64,000 bases of DNA from Pararhizobium sp. IMCC3301 (GCF_030758315.1 NZ_CP132336.1:2385001-2449000), one strand, 5' to 3'; positions 54,967 to 63,999 are shown, counted from the first letter of the stretch. Made by a program: numbers and translations. Notes: generated by a model not told the origin, from the sequence alone.

Positions 54967-56490
54967 ATGAAGAAACGGACGATGAATTCCAAATCCGCGC
55001 TTTTTGCACTTTTGGCCAGCGCAGCACTGGCGTTGCCCGCCACCGCACAAACCAAGCTCGATATCGCCATCGTGGGTGAGGCTGATACCTTTGACCCGAT
55101 GATGTCGACCAAGGATGTGGTCAGCATCATAACCCAGCATTTCGTCGAAACGCTCTATACGTTTGACGCCAATTGGGGCGTGGCCCCCTTGCTGGCGACC
55201 GAGTTGCCGACGATCAGTGCCGATGGCCTAACCTATACGATTGGCATCCGTGAAGGCATTACCTTCCACGATGGGTCTGCCATGGACAGCGCCGATGTAG
55301 TTGCCTCCCTGGAACGGTGGAAAGCCCAATCACCGCGCGGAAAAGGCGTTGCCGACAAGATCGCCTCGATCACCGCTAGCGGGCCGTTTGAAGTGACTAT
55401 CCAGATGAGCGCACCGTACTCGCCGCTTCTGTCACTGTTGGCGTTTTCAAACTCGGCGGCGGTGGTCTATCCGTCAGAAATCATCGCCGAGACGATCGAG
55501 AATGTCATCGGCACCGGCCCTTACCAGATTGCAGAACACGTGCCGGACCAATACCTGCAACTGACAAGATTTGAAGATTATGTATCGCGAACAGAACCGT
55601 CCTCAGGGTCGGCAGGTGCGCGCCAACAACTGGCAGATGAGATACGTTTTGTCCCGGTACCGGATGCCAATACCCGCGTTGAAGGGCTGCTGTCCGGTCA
55701 GTTCGACTTTGCCGATGGTCTGCCTGCCGAAAGCCTTGCACGGATTGAGGCAAGCGATGCCGCCGACCCGATGCTGCTGCGCCCTTTTGGCTGGCCAATC
55801 TTCGCGATCAACCACAAGGCCGGGTTGCTGACTGATCTCAAGACACGCCAAGCCCTGCAAGCGGCACTGCCAATAGACGACATGCTGTTCGCAGCCTTTG
55901 GTGACGATAATTTCTTTGTCGTCGATGGCCCGATGTATCCTGAAGGTTGGACATGGCGCTCGGACGCTGGAACCGACCAGTATAACCAGAACGATCAGGC
56001 CAAAGCCGCTGCGCTGCTGAAGGAAACCGGCTATGACGGCACGCCGTTGCGCATCCTGACTTCGCGCCAGTATGAGTTCCATTTCAAGATGGCCGAAGTT
56101 GCCAAGGTCGCCCTGGAGGCGGCGGGCTTCAAGGTTGAAATGAATGTCGTGGATTGGGCGACACTGGGCCAGCAGCGCAATGACCCGGCACTGTGGGATA
56201 TCTATATCACCCATTCTCCATTCCTGCCGGAACCGGCGTTGACCAATCTTTATTCTGCCACCTCGCGACTGGGCTGGGCGGAGCCGGAAAAGGAGGCGAT
56301 TCTTGCCAAGTTTACCGTCGAGACCGATCAGGCAAAGCGGCAAGAGCTGTTTGCCCAATTGCAGCAAAAGCTGTTTGACGATGTGGGCTTCATCAAAATT
56401 GGCGGTTTCAACGCGCTGATGGGGACGCGCAAAGGACTGACGGGTGTAACCCCTTCGCCTTGGCCTTTCTTCTGGAACGCTGCGAAGTAA
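54967..56490 (+). CDS. ABC transporter substrate-binding protein, family 5 (dipeptide/oligopeptide type)
   Basis: This is the periplasmic receptor of a Dpp/Opp-type ABC system. The 507-residue precursor has a signal peptide ending ALPATAQ near residue 28. SBP_bac_5 features follow: LDIAIVGEADTFDPM, GVAPLLATELPTISADGLTYT, FHDGSAMDSADVVASLERW, and NVIGTGPYQI. GGGAG and AGGGACC precede the ATG. Family 5 receptors bind peptides but also many other ligands (glycosides, nickel chelates, opines), so the ligand is open. It is the first gene of a seven-gene plus-strand operon ending at 61935. Confidence 0.9.
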   Translation: MKKRTMNSKSALFALLASAALALPATAQTKLDIAIVGEADTFDPMMSTKDVVSIITQHFVETLYTFDANWGVAPLLATELPTISADGLTYTIGIREGITFHDGSAMDSADVVASLERWKAQSPRGKGVADKIASITASGPFEVTIQMSAPYSPLLSLLAFSNSAAVVYPSEIIAETIENVIGTGPYQIAEHVPDQYLQLTRFEDYVSRTEPSSGSAGARQQLADEIRFVPVPDANTRVEGLLSGQFDFADGLPAESLARIEASDAADPMLLRPFGWPIFAINHKAGLLTDLKTRQALQAALPIDDMLFAAFGDDNFFVVDGPMYPEGWTWRSDAGTDQYNQNDQAKAAALLKETGYDGTPLRILTSRQYEFHFKMAEVAKVALEAAGFKVEMNVVDWATLGQQRNDPALWDIYITHSPFLPEPALTNLYSATSRLGWAEPEKEAILAKFTVETDQAKRQELFAQLQQKLFDDVGFIKIGGFNALMGTRKGLTGVTPSPWPFFWNAAK

Positions 56491-56565
56491 CCAACGCCCC
56501 GCCGCTGACGGTCCAACAAGGCCTTGCGGCGGGGATTTCCATCGACCGAAAATCGGAGACAGGGC

Positions 56566-57507
56566 GTGACTGCCTATATTCTCAAACGGATCGTAGGGCT
56601 GATGGTCGTGATCTTCTTGGTCCTGACCATTGCTTTCGTGATCGTGCGCCTTGCCCCTGGCGACCCGGCGGCCTTGATGCTTGGCCCTGAGGCCAGCGCG
56701 GAAGATGCCGCACGGCTGCGCGCGCAACTTGGTCTGGATCGCCCAATTCTGGTGCAGTATCTCACCTTTTTGTTCAATGCGGTGCAGGGTGATTTGGGCA
56801 CCTCGATCTTTTTCAACCAACCCGTGACGCAAGTATTGCTGGGCCGGGCAGAGCCTACGATCTTTCTGTCGCTGTTTTCTCTTCTCATCGCCCTGGTCAT
56901 TGCCACTCCCATCGGCATCTATGCGGCTTACCGTCGGGGGTCTTGGCTGGATCAGGGTGCGATTTCCACGGCAATGCTGGCGGCCTCGATCCCCAGTTTC
57001 TGGACCGGCTTGATGTTCCAACGCTATCTCGCGACAGAGTTGGGTTGGTTCCCCGCCTCGGGCTATGGCGGGCCGGACGCGGATTTCTGGATGAGGATGG
57101 GGCATCTTGCGCTGCCGTCCATTGTGCTGGGTATTGTCAATTCGGCGTTGATCATTCGGTTCACCCGCGCCTCCATGCTGGACATTCTGGGCGAGGATTA
57201 TATCCGAACAGCACGGTCCAAAGGTATGGGCGAGGCGCGTGTGGTGCTGCGCCACGCACTGAAAAATGCAGCGATTCCGATCATTACAGTGGTTGGCCTT
57301 ACCTTCGCACTGCTGGTGTCGGGGGCTGTTGTGACCGAACGCGTGTTCAACATACCCGGTATGGGCAATTTGATCGTTTCGGCGGTGCTGCGACGGGATT
57401 ATCCGGTGATCCAAGGCACGTTGATCGTCGTTGCGACGCTTTATGTGCTGATAAATCTTGCGACCGACCTGCTTTACCTGCTGGTCGACAAGCGCGTGAA
57501 ATACTGA
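56566..57507 (+). CDS. Dipeptide/oligopeptide-type ABC permease (DppB-like)
   Basis: This 313-residue inner-membrane permease starts at GTG 56566 with CGGAGAC ahead; the frame opens to 56524 but family members begin YILKRIVGL. It shows the N-terminal helix, VIVRLAPGDPAALMLG, LGLDRPILVQYL and the EAA loop (EDYIRTARSKGMGEARVVLRHALKNA), and ends TDLLYLLVDKRVKY. The 75-bp gap after the receptor gene has no strong terminator. It pairs with the DppC-like protein downstream. Confidence 0.91.
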   Translation: MTAYILKRIVGLMVVIFLVLTIAFVIVRLAPGDPAALMLGPEASAEDAARLRAQLGLDRPILVQYLTFLFNAVQGDLGTSIFFNQPVTQVLLGRAEPTIFLSLFSLLIALVIATPIGIYAAYRRGSWLDQGAISTAMLAASIPSFWTGLMFQRYLATELGWFPASGYGGPDADFWMRMGHLALPSIVLGIVNSALIIRFTRASMLDILGEDYIRTARSKGMGEARVVLRHALKNAAIPIITVVGLTFALLVSGAVVTERVFNIPGMGNLIVSAVLRRDYPVIQGTLIVVATLYVLINLATDLLYLLVDKRVKY

Positions 57508-57520
57508 GGCAGGGGACAGT

Positions 57521-58375
57521 ATGGCCGCTGCAACCACCGATGACGCCAGTTTTTTGGACGTGCTGTTTTCACGTCGCAACGTGCTGGCTGCGCTGATCAT
57601 TTTTGTGATTATCGCGGCACTTTGCCTGCTGGCCCCGATCATCGCACCATCCGATCCGTTCAAAATGTCCGTCCGGGCACGGTTGACTGAACCGGGAGCA
57701 CAGTTCTGGCTGGGCGCTGATGCTTTTGGCCGTGATGTGGCATCTCGTCTGCTTTATGCCGGGCGGGTGTCGCTGGCAATCGGATTGGGGGTCGCGGCAT
57801 TTTCAAGTGTGATTGGCATCGCGATTGGCCTGATTGCAGGTTTCTTCCGCAAACTCGATGCGCCTATGTCGCGGCTGATTGATGCGATGATGGCCTTTCC
57901 CGATATCCTGTTGGCGATTGCGCTGGTGTCAATTCTTGGCGGCTCGATGGTAAACGTGATGATTGCGTTGTCCATCGTCTATGCCCCCCGCATCGCCCGT
58001 ATCGTGCGCGCGTCTACCCTGGTGATCCGCGAGTTGCCCTATGTCGAGGCTGCGCGCGCGCTTGGCTCCTCGACCTTTACGATCATGACAACCCACGTGC
58101 TGCGCAACATCCTGTCTCCAATCATTGTGCAGGCGACCTTCATTTTCGCCTATGCCATGCTGGCCGAAGCGGGGTTGTCTTTCCTCGGAGTGGGGGTTGA
58201 CCCAGCCACGCCCACTTGGGGAACGATGATCAATGAGGGTCGACAATACATTGATCAGGCCGCGTTTCTTATCGTCTTTCCTGGTTTGGCCATCTCGGCC
58301 TCTGTTCTGTCCCTGCAACTTATCGGCGACGGGCTGCGAGATGCGCTGGACCCCCGTTTGGCCAAGGACCTTTGA
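57521..58375 (+). CDS. Dipeptide/oligopeptide-type ABC permease (DppC-like)
   Basis: This 284-residue permease has the OppC N-terminal domain (FLDVLFSRRNVLAALIIF; LAPIIAPSDPFKM; FWLGADAFGRDVASRLLYAGRVSL). The EAA loop is VEAARALGSSTFTIMTTHVLRN, and it ends LQLIGDGLRDALDPRL. It starts 13 bp after the DppB-like gene and stops 1 bp before the amidohydrolase, placing that enzyme inside the transporter operon. Confidence 0.92.
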   Translation: MAAATTDDASFLDVLFSRRNVLAALIIFVIIAALCLLAPIIAPSDPFKMSVRARLTEPGAQFWLGADAFGRDVASRLLYAGRVSLAIGLGVAAFSSVIGIAIGLIAGFFRKLDAPMSRLIDAMMAFPDILLAIALVSILGGSMVNVMIALSIVYAPRIARIVRASTLVIRELPYVEAARALGSSTFTIMTTHVLRNILSPIIVQATFIFAYAMLAEAGLSFLGVGVDPATPTWGTMINEGRQYIDQAAFLIVFPGLAISASVLSLQLIGDGLRDALDPRLAKDL

Positions 58376-58376
58376 C

Positions 58377-59492
58377 ATGGCAATTACGCTCACCAATTTC
58401 CGCGCCACGGGGCTTGGCAATGCTCCTGACACAATTCACATCACCGATGCCGGATTGGTAGCTGACACAGCGCAAACCGGCGCGCAGATCGTGGATTGCA
58501 ATGGCGCCTATCTGTCGCCCGGCTGGTGCGATCTTCATGTTCATGTTTGGCACGGCGGCACCGATATTTCCGTTCGCGCGTCCGAGGCGGGGCGCCCCAC
58601 GGGTGTGACCGCAATGGCGGACGCCGGATCGGCTGGGGAGGCAAATTTTCATGGACTGCGCGAATATATTATCGAACCCCATGCCGAAACCATTCGCGCT
58701 TTTCTGAATATCGGCTCCATTGGTCTAGTGGCTTGCAACCGTGTGTCGGAATTGATCGATGATCGGTCTATCGATATTGACCGCACGTTTGCGGTGATCG
58801 AGGCAAACCGCGATGTCATCTGCGGCGTCAAGGTTCGAGCAAGCCAGGTCATCGTGGGAGCATGGGGCGTGGCTCCGGCAAAAATCGCCAAACGTGTAGC
58901 CGAAATTGCGGGCTTGCCCTTGATGGTCCATGTGGGGGAGCCAGGGCCGCTGATTGACGAAGTGTTCGACATTCTAACCCCCGGTGACATTGTAACCCAT
59001 TGCTTTAACGGAAAAAGAGCGGGCTCCATCCGTGACACGGCCGCGCTCTTTGCCCAGGCCAAACGAATGGCGGAAAACGGTATCCTGATGGATATCGGCC
59101 ACGGCCAAGCCTCGTTCGATTTCAAGACCGCTCGGGATTCGGTGGCCGATGGGTTGCTGCCCTACAGTATTTCAACCGACCTGCATTTGCGCAATATCAA
59201 AGGCCCCGTGCATGACTTGGCGACCACTATGTCCAAGCTGTTGTCCGTGGGCGTGCCGTTTGACGAATGTATCGCCGCCGTCACGCAACGCCCCCGGGAT
59301 GTCCTGGGACTTGACAGTGTGAAGTGTGCCAGCCCCGGAATCCGGGCTGATTTCACGGTATTTGATTTGGCCGAAACCGAAGTGATCGCAACCGACAGTT
59401 CCGGTAACTCCCTTGCTCTGAACCAGATGTTTGAACCGCGGCTGACCGTGATCGGCACCAGCGTGGAGCCCTCTGCCAGGAGGGGACAATGA
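58377..59492 (+). CDS. Metal-dependent amidohydrolase of the cog3964 group
   Basis: This 371-residue amidohydrolase-superfamily enzyme belongs to a group often misannotated as dihydroorotase or adenine deaminase. Characterised relatives from Agrobacterium (Atu3266) and Ochrobactrum hydrolyse acetyl-(R)-mandelate and similar esters. All metal ligands are visible: HxH in DLHVHVWHGG (His54, His56), the bridging Lys152 in GVKVRAS, His185 in MVHVGEPG, His208 in VTHCFNG and Asp268 in STDLHL. It lies between the permease and ATPase genes (1-bp gap; 4-bp overlap with the first ATPase), so it probably acts on the imported compound. Cytoplasmic, no signal peptide. Confidence 0.85.
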   Translation: MAITLTNFRATGLGNAPDTIHITDAGLVADTAQTGAQIVDCNGAYLSPGWCDLHVHVWHGGTDISVRASEAGRPTGVTAMADAGSAGEANFHGLREYIIEPHAETIRAFLNIGSIGLVACNRVSELIDDRSIDIDRTFAVIEANRDVICGVKVRASQVIVGAWGVAPAKIAKRVAEIAGLPLMVHVGEPGPLIDEVFDILTPGDIVTHCFNGKRAGSIRDTAALFAQAKRMAENGILMDIGHGQASFDFKTARDSVADGLLPYSISTDLHLRNIKGPVHDLATTMSKLLSVGVPFDECIAAVTQRPRDVLGLDSVKCASPGIRADFTVFDLAETEVIATDSSGNSLALNQMFEPRLTVIGTSVEPSARRGQ

Positions 59493-60484
59493 CTAAAACC
59501 GTCCTTGATGTGTCCAACCTCCGCGTGAGTTTTCGCGCCCGCCGAAGCAGCCTGACCGCACTGCGCGATGTCAGCTTTCAGTTGCCGGCGGGCAAGACAC
59601 TGGCCTTGGTAGGCGAAAGCGGGTCGGGTAAATCGGTTACATCACTGGCCATAATGGGATTGCTGCCACCCAATGGCGAGGTTACGGGCGGGGCTATCAC
59701 TTATGCACGACGCGATGGACAAAGCATCAATCTGACCCGAACGACCGAAGCCGAGATGCGTCGCCTGCGTGGCACGGAAATGGCAATGATCTTTCAAGAG
59801 CCCATGTCCTCGCTCAATCCGCTTTTTACCATCGGCGATCAGATCGGCGAAATGTTATTGCTGCACACGGCGCTGGATGCCACAGCGCGCCGCAAACGTG
59901 TCATTGAGATGCTGGAGTTGGTCGAAATTCCTGCGGCGGCTTCACGGGTCGATACCTATCCGCATGAACTTTCGGGCGGCATGCGTCAGCGGGTGATGAT
60001 TGCCTTGGCCATGGTCTGCAACCCGTCGCTTTTGATCGCCGATGAACCGACAACCGCACTGGATGTCACCATTCAAGCGCAAATCCTTGATCTGATGCGG
60101 CGCCTGCAAAGAGACTTGGGAATGTCCATTCTGTTCATCACCCATGACATGGGAGTTGTCGCGGAAATGGCCGACGACGTTGCGGTAATGTATGCGGGTG
60201 CTGTGGTCGAGCAAGGACCTGCGCACGCGGTTTTTGGTGCCACGCAGCATCCCTATACGCAGGGGCTGTTGGCCTCGATCCCCGTTCCGGGACGGGCAGA
60301 GGGAGAATTGCTGGTTCCCATTCCCGGTTCTGTGCCGCCCTTGCACGCGATGCCTCCTGGATGTGCCTTTGCGCCGCGGTGCCGCCTGGCGGATAGGGCC
60401 TGCGATGCGCCTGTCAGCCTGCAGGACACGGGAGCAAACCACCACGTTGCCTGCATACATGCCTTGGGGAGTGCCCATGGCTGA
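59489..60484 (+). CDS. Dipeptide/oligopeptide-type ABC ATPase (DppD-like)
   Basis: This 331-residue ATPase has Walker A GESGSGKS (near residue 40), Q-loop FQEPMSSLNPLFTIGDQ, signature LSGGMRQR, Walker B LLIADEPTTALD, H-loop ITHDMG and the oligopeptide C-terminal extension with four Cys-containing motifs (PPGCAFAPRC). It overlaps the amidohydrolase by 4 bp and the second ATPase by 8 bp. Confidence 0.93.
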   Translation: MTKTVLDVSNLRVSFRARRSSLTALRDVSFQLPAGKTLALVGESGSGKSVTSLAIMGLLPPNGEVTGGAITYARRDGQSINLTRTTEAEMRRLRGTEMAMIFQEPMSSLNPLFTIGDQIGEMLLLHTALDATARRKRVIEMLELVEIPAAASRVDTYPHELSGGMRQRVMIALAMVCNPSLLIADEPTTALDVTIQAQILDLMRRLQRDLGMSILFITHDMGVVAEMADDVAVMYAGAVVEQGPAHAVFGATQHPYTQGLLASIPVPGRAEGELLVPIPGSVPPLHAMPPGCAFAPRCRLADRACDAPVSLQDTGANHHVACIHALGSAHG

Positions 60485-61457
60485 CCAGACCCACCGTCAA
60501 CCACTTTTGCAAATTCAAAACCTGTCAAAGCGATTTCACACGCCCCATGGCCCTGTTCACGCGGTAAATGATGTCAATTTTGATATTCCGCGCGGCTCCA
60601 TCACCGGGTTGGTCGGGGAAAGCGGATCGGGCAAAACCACGCTGGGCCGCACATTGCTGCGTTTGGTGGAACCGTCCGAGGGCAAGACCCTGTTCGACGG
60701 CCAGGATCTCAACGCGCTTGACGTCGCGCACATGCGAAAGATGCGCCAGCGCATGCAGATCATCTTTCAAGATCCGGTGTCATCCCTGAATCCGCGCCTG
60801 CGGGTGGGCCATATCATCGCCGAAGGGCTGGTCGCTCATGGCATTGGCACCAAGCCGGAGCGCCGCGACCGGGTGGCCGCCTTGCTGGAGGAGGTTGGGC
60901 TTCGCGCCGACCAAATGACCCGCTTCCCGCATGAATTTTCAGGCGGACAACGCCAGCGGATCGGGATTGCCCGGGCGTTGGCGCTGGAACCGGAATTCAT
61001 CGTCGCCGATGAAAGCGTTTCTGCACTGGATGTCTCCATTCAGGCGCAAGTGCTGAATCTGCTGCTTGAGCTAAGACAAAAGCGCAATCTAACCATGCTT
61101 TTCATCGCGCATGATTTGTCAGTGGTGGAATATCTCTGTGATCAGATCGTGGTGATGTATCTTGGCAAGGTGGTGGAGATCGGCCCGGCGCGAGCGCTTT
61201 ATGCTACCCCCTCGCACCCCTATACAAAGGCGTTACTGTCAGCGATACCGCTGCCCGACCCGGAGCTGGAACGCACTCGCACCATTCTGCGCGGTGATAT
61301 TCCCAGCCCACTTGACCCACCTTCGGGATGTGTCTTTCGCACGCGCTGCCCCCATGCAGCGGAAATTTGCGCGGCTGGTGTTCATGAACCCGTGACCGTC
61401 GCGCCCGCCCATCAAAGTTACTGCAAACGACTGAAAGAGCTTCATGAATCAATTTGA
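60477..61457 (+). CDS. Dipeptide/oligopeptide-type ABC ATPase (DppF-like)
   Basis: This 326-residue ATPase has Walker A GESGSGKT, Q-loop FQDPVSSLNPRLRVG, signature FSGGQRQR, Walker B FIVADESVSALD, H-loop IAHDLS and the C-terminal SGCVFRTRCPHA motif. It pairs with the DppD-like ATPase to energise the transporter. The ATG at 60477 lies inside the end of the preceding gene; the longer upstream frame is out-of-frame DppD sequence. Its end overlaps the RidA gene by 14 bp. Confidence 0.93.
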   Translation: MADQTHRQPLLQIQNLSKRFHTPHGPVHAVNDVNFDIPRGSITGLVGESGSGKTTLGRTLLRLVEPSEGKTLFDGQDLNALDVAHMRKMRQRMQIIFQDPVSSLNPRLRVGHIIAEGLVAHGIGTKPERRDRVAALLEEVGLRADQMTRFPHEFSGGQRQRIGIARALALEPEFIVADESVSALDVSIQAQVLNLLLELRQKRNLTMLFIAHDLSVVEYLCDQIVVMYLGKVVEIGPARALYATPSHPYTKALLSAIPLPDPELERTRTILRGDIPSPLDPPSGCVFRTRCPHAAEICAAGVHEPVTVAPAHQSYCKRLKELHESI

Positions 61458-61935
61458 ACGTACGGATACGGCGGAGAAGCGTCTGGCAGCCCTTGGAATT
61501 TCCTTGCCCCAAGCAGCCCCATCGCCAATCGGTTCCTTTTGCAATGTGCGGGAAAGCCGGGGGTTGATTTATGTGTCGGGTCAAGGCCCGATAGAGGCTG
61601 ATGGCCACCTGCATTGCGGCAAGGTCGGCAGCGATGTGACGGCAGAACAGGCCCGCGCCCATGCCACGCTGACCGCCATCAATATTCTGGCCGCGTTGCG
61701 TGGGCATTTGGGCAGCCTTGACCGGGTTGGCGGCGTGATCAAACTGCTTGGCCTGGTGAACGCCACGCCCGATTTCGCCCGCCATCCCTTTGTGATCGAC
61801 GGCGCGTCCGAGCTGATGGCCGCTGTTTTTGGCAACTGCGGCATACATGCGCGGTCTGCATTTGGTGTCGGATCCTTGCCCAATCAAATCACGGTAGAGA
61901 TCGAGGCGATATTTGAGGTGAAGGGCGCGGAATGA
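61444..61935 (+). CDS. RidA/YjgF family enamine/imine deaminase
   Basis: RidA proteins hydrolyse reactive enamine/imine intermediates released by PLP enzymes to the keto acid and ammonia. This 163-residue member belongs to the longer subgroup often found in catabolic operons. LIYVSGQGPIEADG, AHATLTAINILAALRGHLGSLDRV and LMAAVFGNCGIHARSAFGVGSLP mark the fold. The RidA active-site Arg appears as HARSAFGV, matching the RxA...V pattern of RidA proteins. It overlaps the ATPase gene and ends the operon; a SelA-like PLP enzyme on the far side of the regulator could supply its substrate. Confidence 0.87.
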   Translation: MNQFERTDTAEKRLAALGISLPQAAPSPIGSFCNVRESRGLIYVSGQGPIEADGHLHCGKVGSDVTAEQARAHATLTAINILAALRGHLGSLDRVGGVIKLLGLVNATPDFARHPFVIDGASELMAAVFGNCGIHARSAFGVGSLPNQITVEIEAIFEVKGAE

Positions 61936-61940
61936 CCCGA

Positions 61941-62711
61941 CTAAGCCGCGCGGCGCCCCAGCGCTCGCTCAACCGCTTCAGCCGCGCGCTGCACTTCGCC
62001 GGTCAGTTCCTCCAACCGTTCGAACACCCGTTGCTCCGGCAGAACGATAGACATGGTGGACACGCAGACGCCGTCGGGATCACGTATCGGGGCGGCGATG
62101 CAGGCAACAGAATATTCGGAATTTCCGGTTTGCAGCGCCAGGCGCTGCAAATAATCGTCGCGCGACTGCTGTGCCAGGGTTTCGGGGTCTGTTTCGGCAA
62201 TTCCGGTCTGCGACGACCGTGCGCTCTTGCGAAACGCGGCAAGCCGTTCTGCATCCGGCAGATGACCCAAAAGCAGCCGCCCCGAGGCAGTCCAGTTCAA
62301 AGGCACTCGCGTGCCAACATACGAGGTGACGCGGAAATGCCCTTCGCCCTCGGCCATGGCGATCACCACCATCATGCCGTCATCACGCGCGCAGACCTGC
62401 ACGGTCTCACCCGTCCGCTTGCTCAGCGCCAGCATCTCGCGCCGCGCTTCGGCGAACATGTTCATCTGCGATCGGTAGACCAGCCCATAGCGCATCAATC
62501 GCGGCCCCAGCCAGATGCGGGTTTCATCCGCCCGCGACAGCACTTCGCGTTCCACCAAATCATCCACAATTCGGTAAATCGTCGAAACCGGAGCACCGAC
62601 CGATTTAGCCAATTCATATGCGCTCATCGGTGTCTGACGTTCGGTCAGAATATCCATGACCTGCAACGCGCGATCAATACCGCTGGTCCGCTTGCGCGTT
62701 TCGTCATTCAT
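61941..62711 (-). CDS. IclR family transcriptional regulator
   Basis: This 256-residue regulator has an N-terminal winged HTH (about residues 10-70: SGIDRALQVMDILTE, MSAYELAKSVGAPVSTIYRIVDDL) and a C-terminal IclR effector domain (LNWTASGRLLLGHLPD, YSVACIAAPIRDPDG). I chose ATG 62711 because GGAG lies 8 bases ahead. ATG 62744 has no ribosome site and falls inside a 14-bp palindrome that is probably the operator. It converges on the transporter operon and diverges from the SelA-like gene. IclR proteins usually sense a pathway metabolite. Confidence 0.9.
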   Translation of the reverse strand: MNDETRKRTSGIDRALQVMDILTERQTPMSAYELAKSVGAPVSTIYRIVDDLVEREVLSRADETRIWLGPRLMRYGLVYRSQMNMFAEARREMLALSKRTGETVQVCARDDGMMVVIAMAEGEGHFRVTSYVGTRVPLNWTASGRLLLGHLPDAERLAAFRKSARSSQTGIAETDPETLAQQSRDDYLQRLALQTGNSEYSVACIAAPIRDPDGVCVSTMSIVLPEQRVFERLEELTGEVQRAAEAVERALGRRAA

Positions 62712-62739
62712 TGCCAAACTCCGCAATAGTGCTTCATGT

Positions 62740-62753
62740 TCCATAATTATGGA
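62740..62753. promoter_or_regulatory. 14-bp perfect palindrome, candidate IclR operator
   Basis: TCCATAATTATGGA is fully self-complementary and lies in the 70-bp gap between the divergent IclR and SelA-like genes. A site here could control both. A diverged copy lies in front of the transporter operon at 54943-54956. Confidence 0.65.
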
Positions 62754-62781
62754 TGTTTAGCCCAACTTTCAAGGTAAGCCC

Positions 62782-63999
62782 ATGCAAGATTTCGACACTC
62801 CTGACGACTACTTCGCTTGGTATGATGCCAACGGGTTTTCCCGCATTATCAATGTCAACGGCACCATGACTTCACTTGGTGGTTCGATCACCAGAGGCAC
62901 GGTTCGGCGTGCCACCGTCGATGTGATGGGCCGGTTCGTCAAGATGAATGAATTGCAAACCAAAGCCAGTCGCGTGATCGCGCAGCTGACCGGGGCGCAA
63001 TCGGGTTGTATTACTGCTTCTGCCAGTGCGGGCATCTCGCTCGCCGTCGCTGGGGCAATAACCGGGATGAACCCTGTTGCAGCCGAAAATCTGCCGCGCG
63101 CAGTGGGCTCGCGATCAGACGTGGTCGTGCAATTAGGCCATCTGTGCAACTACGGCGCACCGCTTGCCACCGCGATCGAATTGACGGGTGCGCGCGTCGT
63201 GGCCGCTGGGCAATCAACTCTTTGCACGGACTATCAATTTGACGCGACCCTGACAGAGAACACTGCCGCCGCCGTCTACGTTGTTTCCCATCACGTTGTC
63301 GCTTACGGCCAAATCCCCTTTGCACGTTTTGCCCGTATCGCCCACGCCAAAGGCGTGCCGGTGATTGTTGATGCTGCCTCGGAATATGATCTGACGCGCT
63401 TTATCGCAGAAGGGGCAGATATTGCCATTTATTCCGGTCACAAGTTTCTCGGAGGCCCCACATCAGGCATCATCGCGGGCAACACCGATTTGGTTCGCGC
63501 CGCTTACTTGCAAAATGTGGGTATCGGGCGCGGTATGAAGGTGGGCAAAGAGAGCATTGCAGGCGTGATTGCGGCGATGGAGGCGTGGATGCAGCGCGAC
63601 CATGACGGCATACGCGCCGAGGAAGACGCAGCGCTGACGCTTTGGCAAGGGGCGGTGGAGGGCCTGCCCGGTATCGCAGCCCTCAAAATCGATGACCCCA
63701 CGGGCAACCCGCTGCAGCGGCTGCAAATCATCGTCGATCCAACCCGTGCCGGGGCCAGCGCCGCTACCTTTGCGCGCGCTTTGGGACAGGAAGATCCCGC
63801 AATTATCGTGCGCAATCATGAAGTCGAGTTGGGTTATTTCCAGCTTGATCCCTGCAACCTGACACCCGGCCAAGCGCCGCTTGTGGCCGACACACTGTCG
63901 CGCGTCCTCGCCCAAGGCAGCAGCCTTACCGCCAATGAGGATGACTTTGCCAGCGCCCGAAATGGCGGGACTGACGCTTATATGAATTGGAAGGGCTAG
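62782..63999 (+). CDS. SelA/DgaE-like PLP-dependent enzyme
   Basis: This 405-residue fold-type I PLP enzyme belongs to the SelA-related group that includes the D-glucosaminate-6-phosphate ammonia-lyase DgaE. INVNGTMTSLGGS opens the protein. The PLP Lys is Lys221 in SGHKFLGGPTSG, with Asp197 in VIVDAASEYDL to hold the pyridine N. Relatives are often encoded beside cog3964 amidohydrolases. It probably eliminates ammonia or another group from an amino-acid-like substrate, but the reaction is unproven. AAGG precedes the ATG; the stop is one base before the window edge. Confidence 0.84.
   Translation: MQDFDTPDDYFAWYDANGFSRIINVNGTMTSLGGSITRGTVRRATVDVMGRFVKMNELQTKASRVIAQLTGAQSGCITASASAGISLAVAGAITGMNPVAAENLPRAVGSRSDVVVQLGHLCNYGAPLATAIELTGARVVAAGQSTLCTDYQFDATLTENTAAAVYVVSHHVVAYGQIPFARFARIAHAKGVPVIVDAASEYDLTRFIAEGADIAIYSGHKFLGGPTSGIIAGNTDLVRAAYLQNVGIGRGMKVGKESIAGVIAAMEAWMQRDHDGIRAEEDAALTLWQGAVEGLPGIAALKIDDPTGNPLQRLQIIVDPTRAGASAATFARALGQEDPAIIVRNHEVELGYFQLDPCNLTPGQAPLVADTLSRVLAQGSSLTANEDDFASARNGGTDAYMNWKG

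Noticed and set aside
54451-55140. 229-codon minus-strand frame before and into the transporter receptor gene
   Set aside because: It overlaps the signal peptide region of a well-supported gene, lacks motifs and has a composition typical of noise.
55603-57663. 686-codon open frame on the minus strand opposite the transporter receptor and permease genes
   Set aside because: It is a shadow of two well-recognised genes on the plus strand, has no family motifs, and its composition (His/Gln/Arg-rich) is typical of antisense frames in GC-rich DNA.
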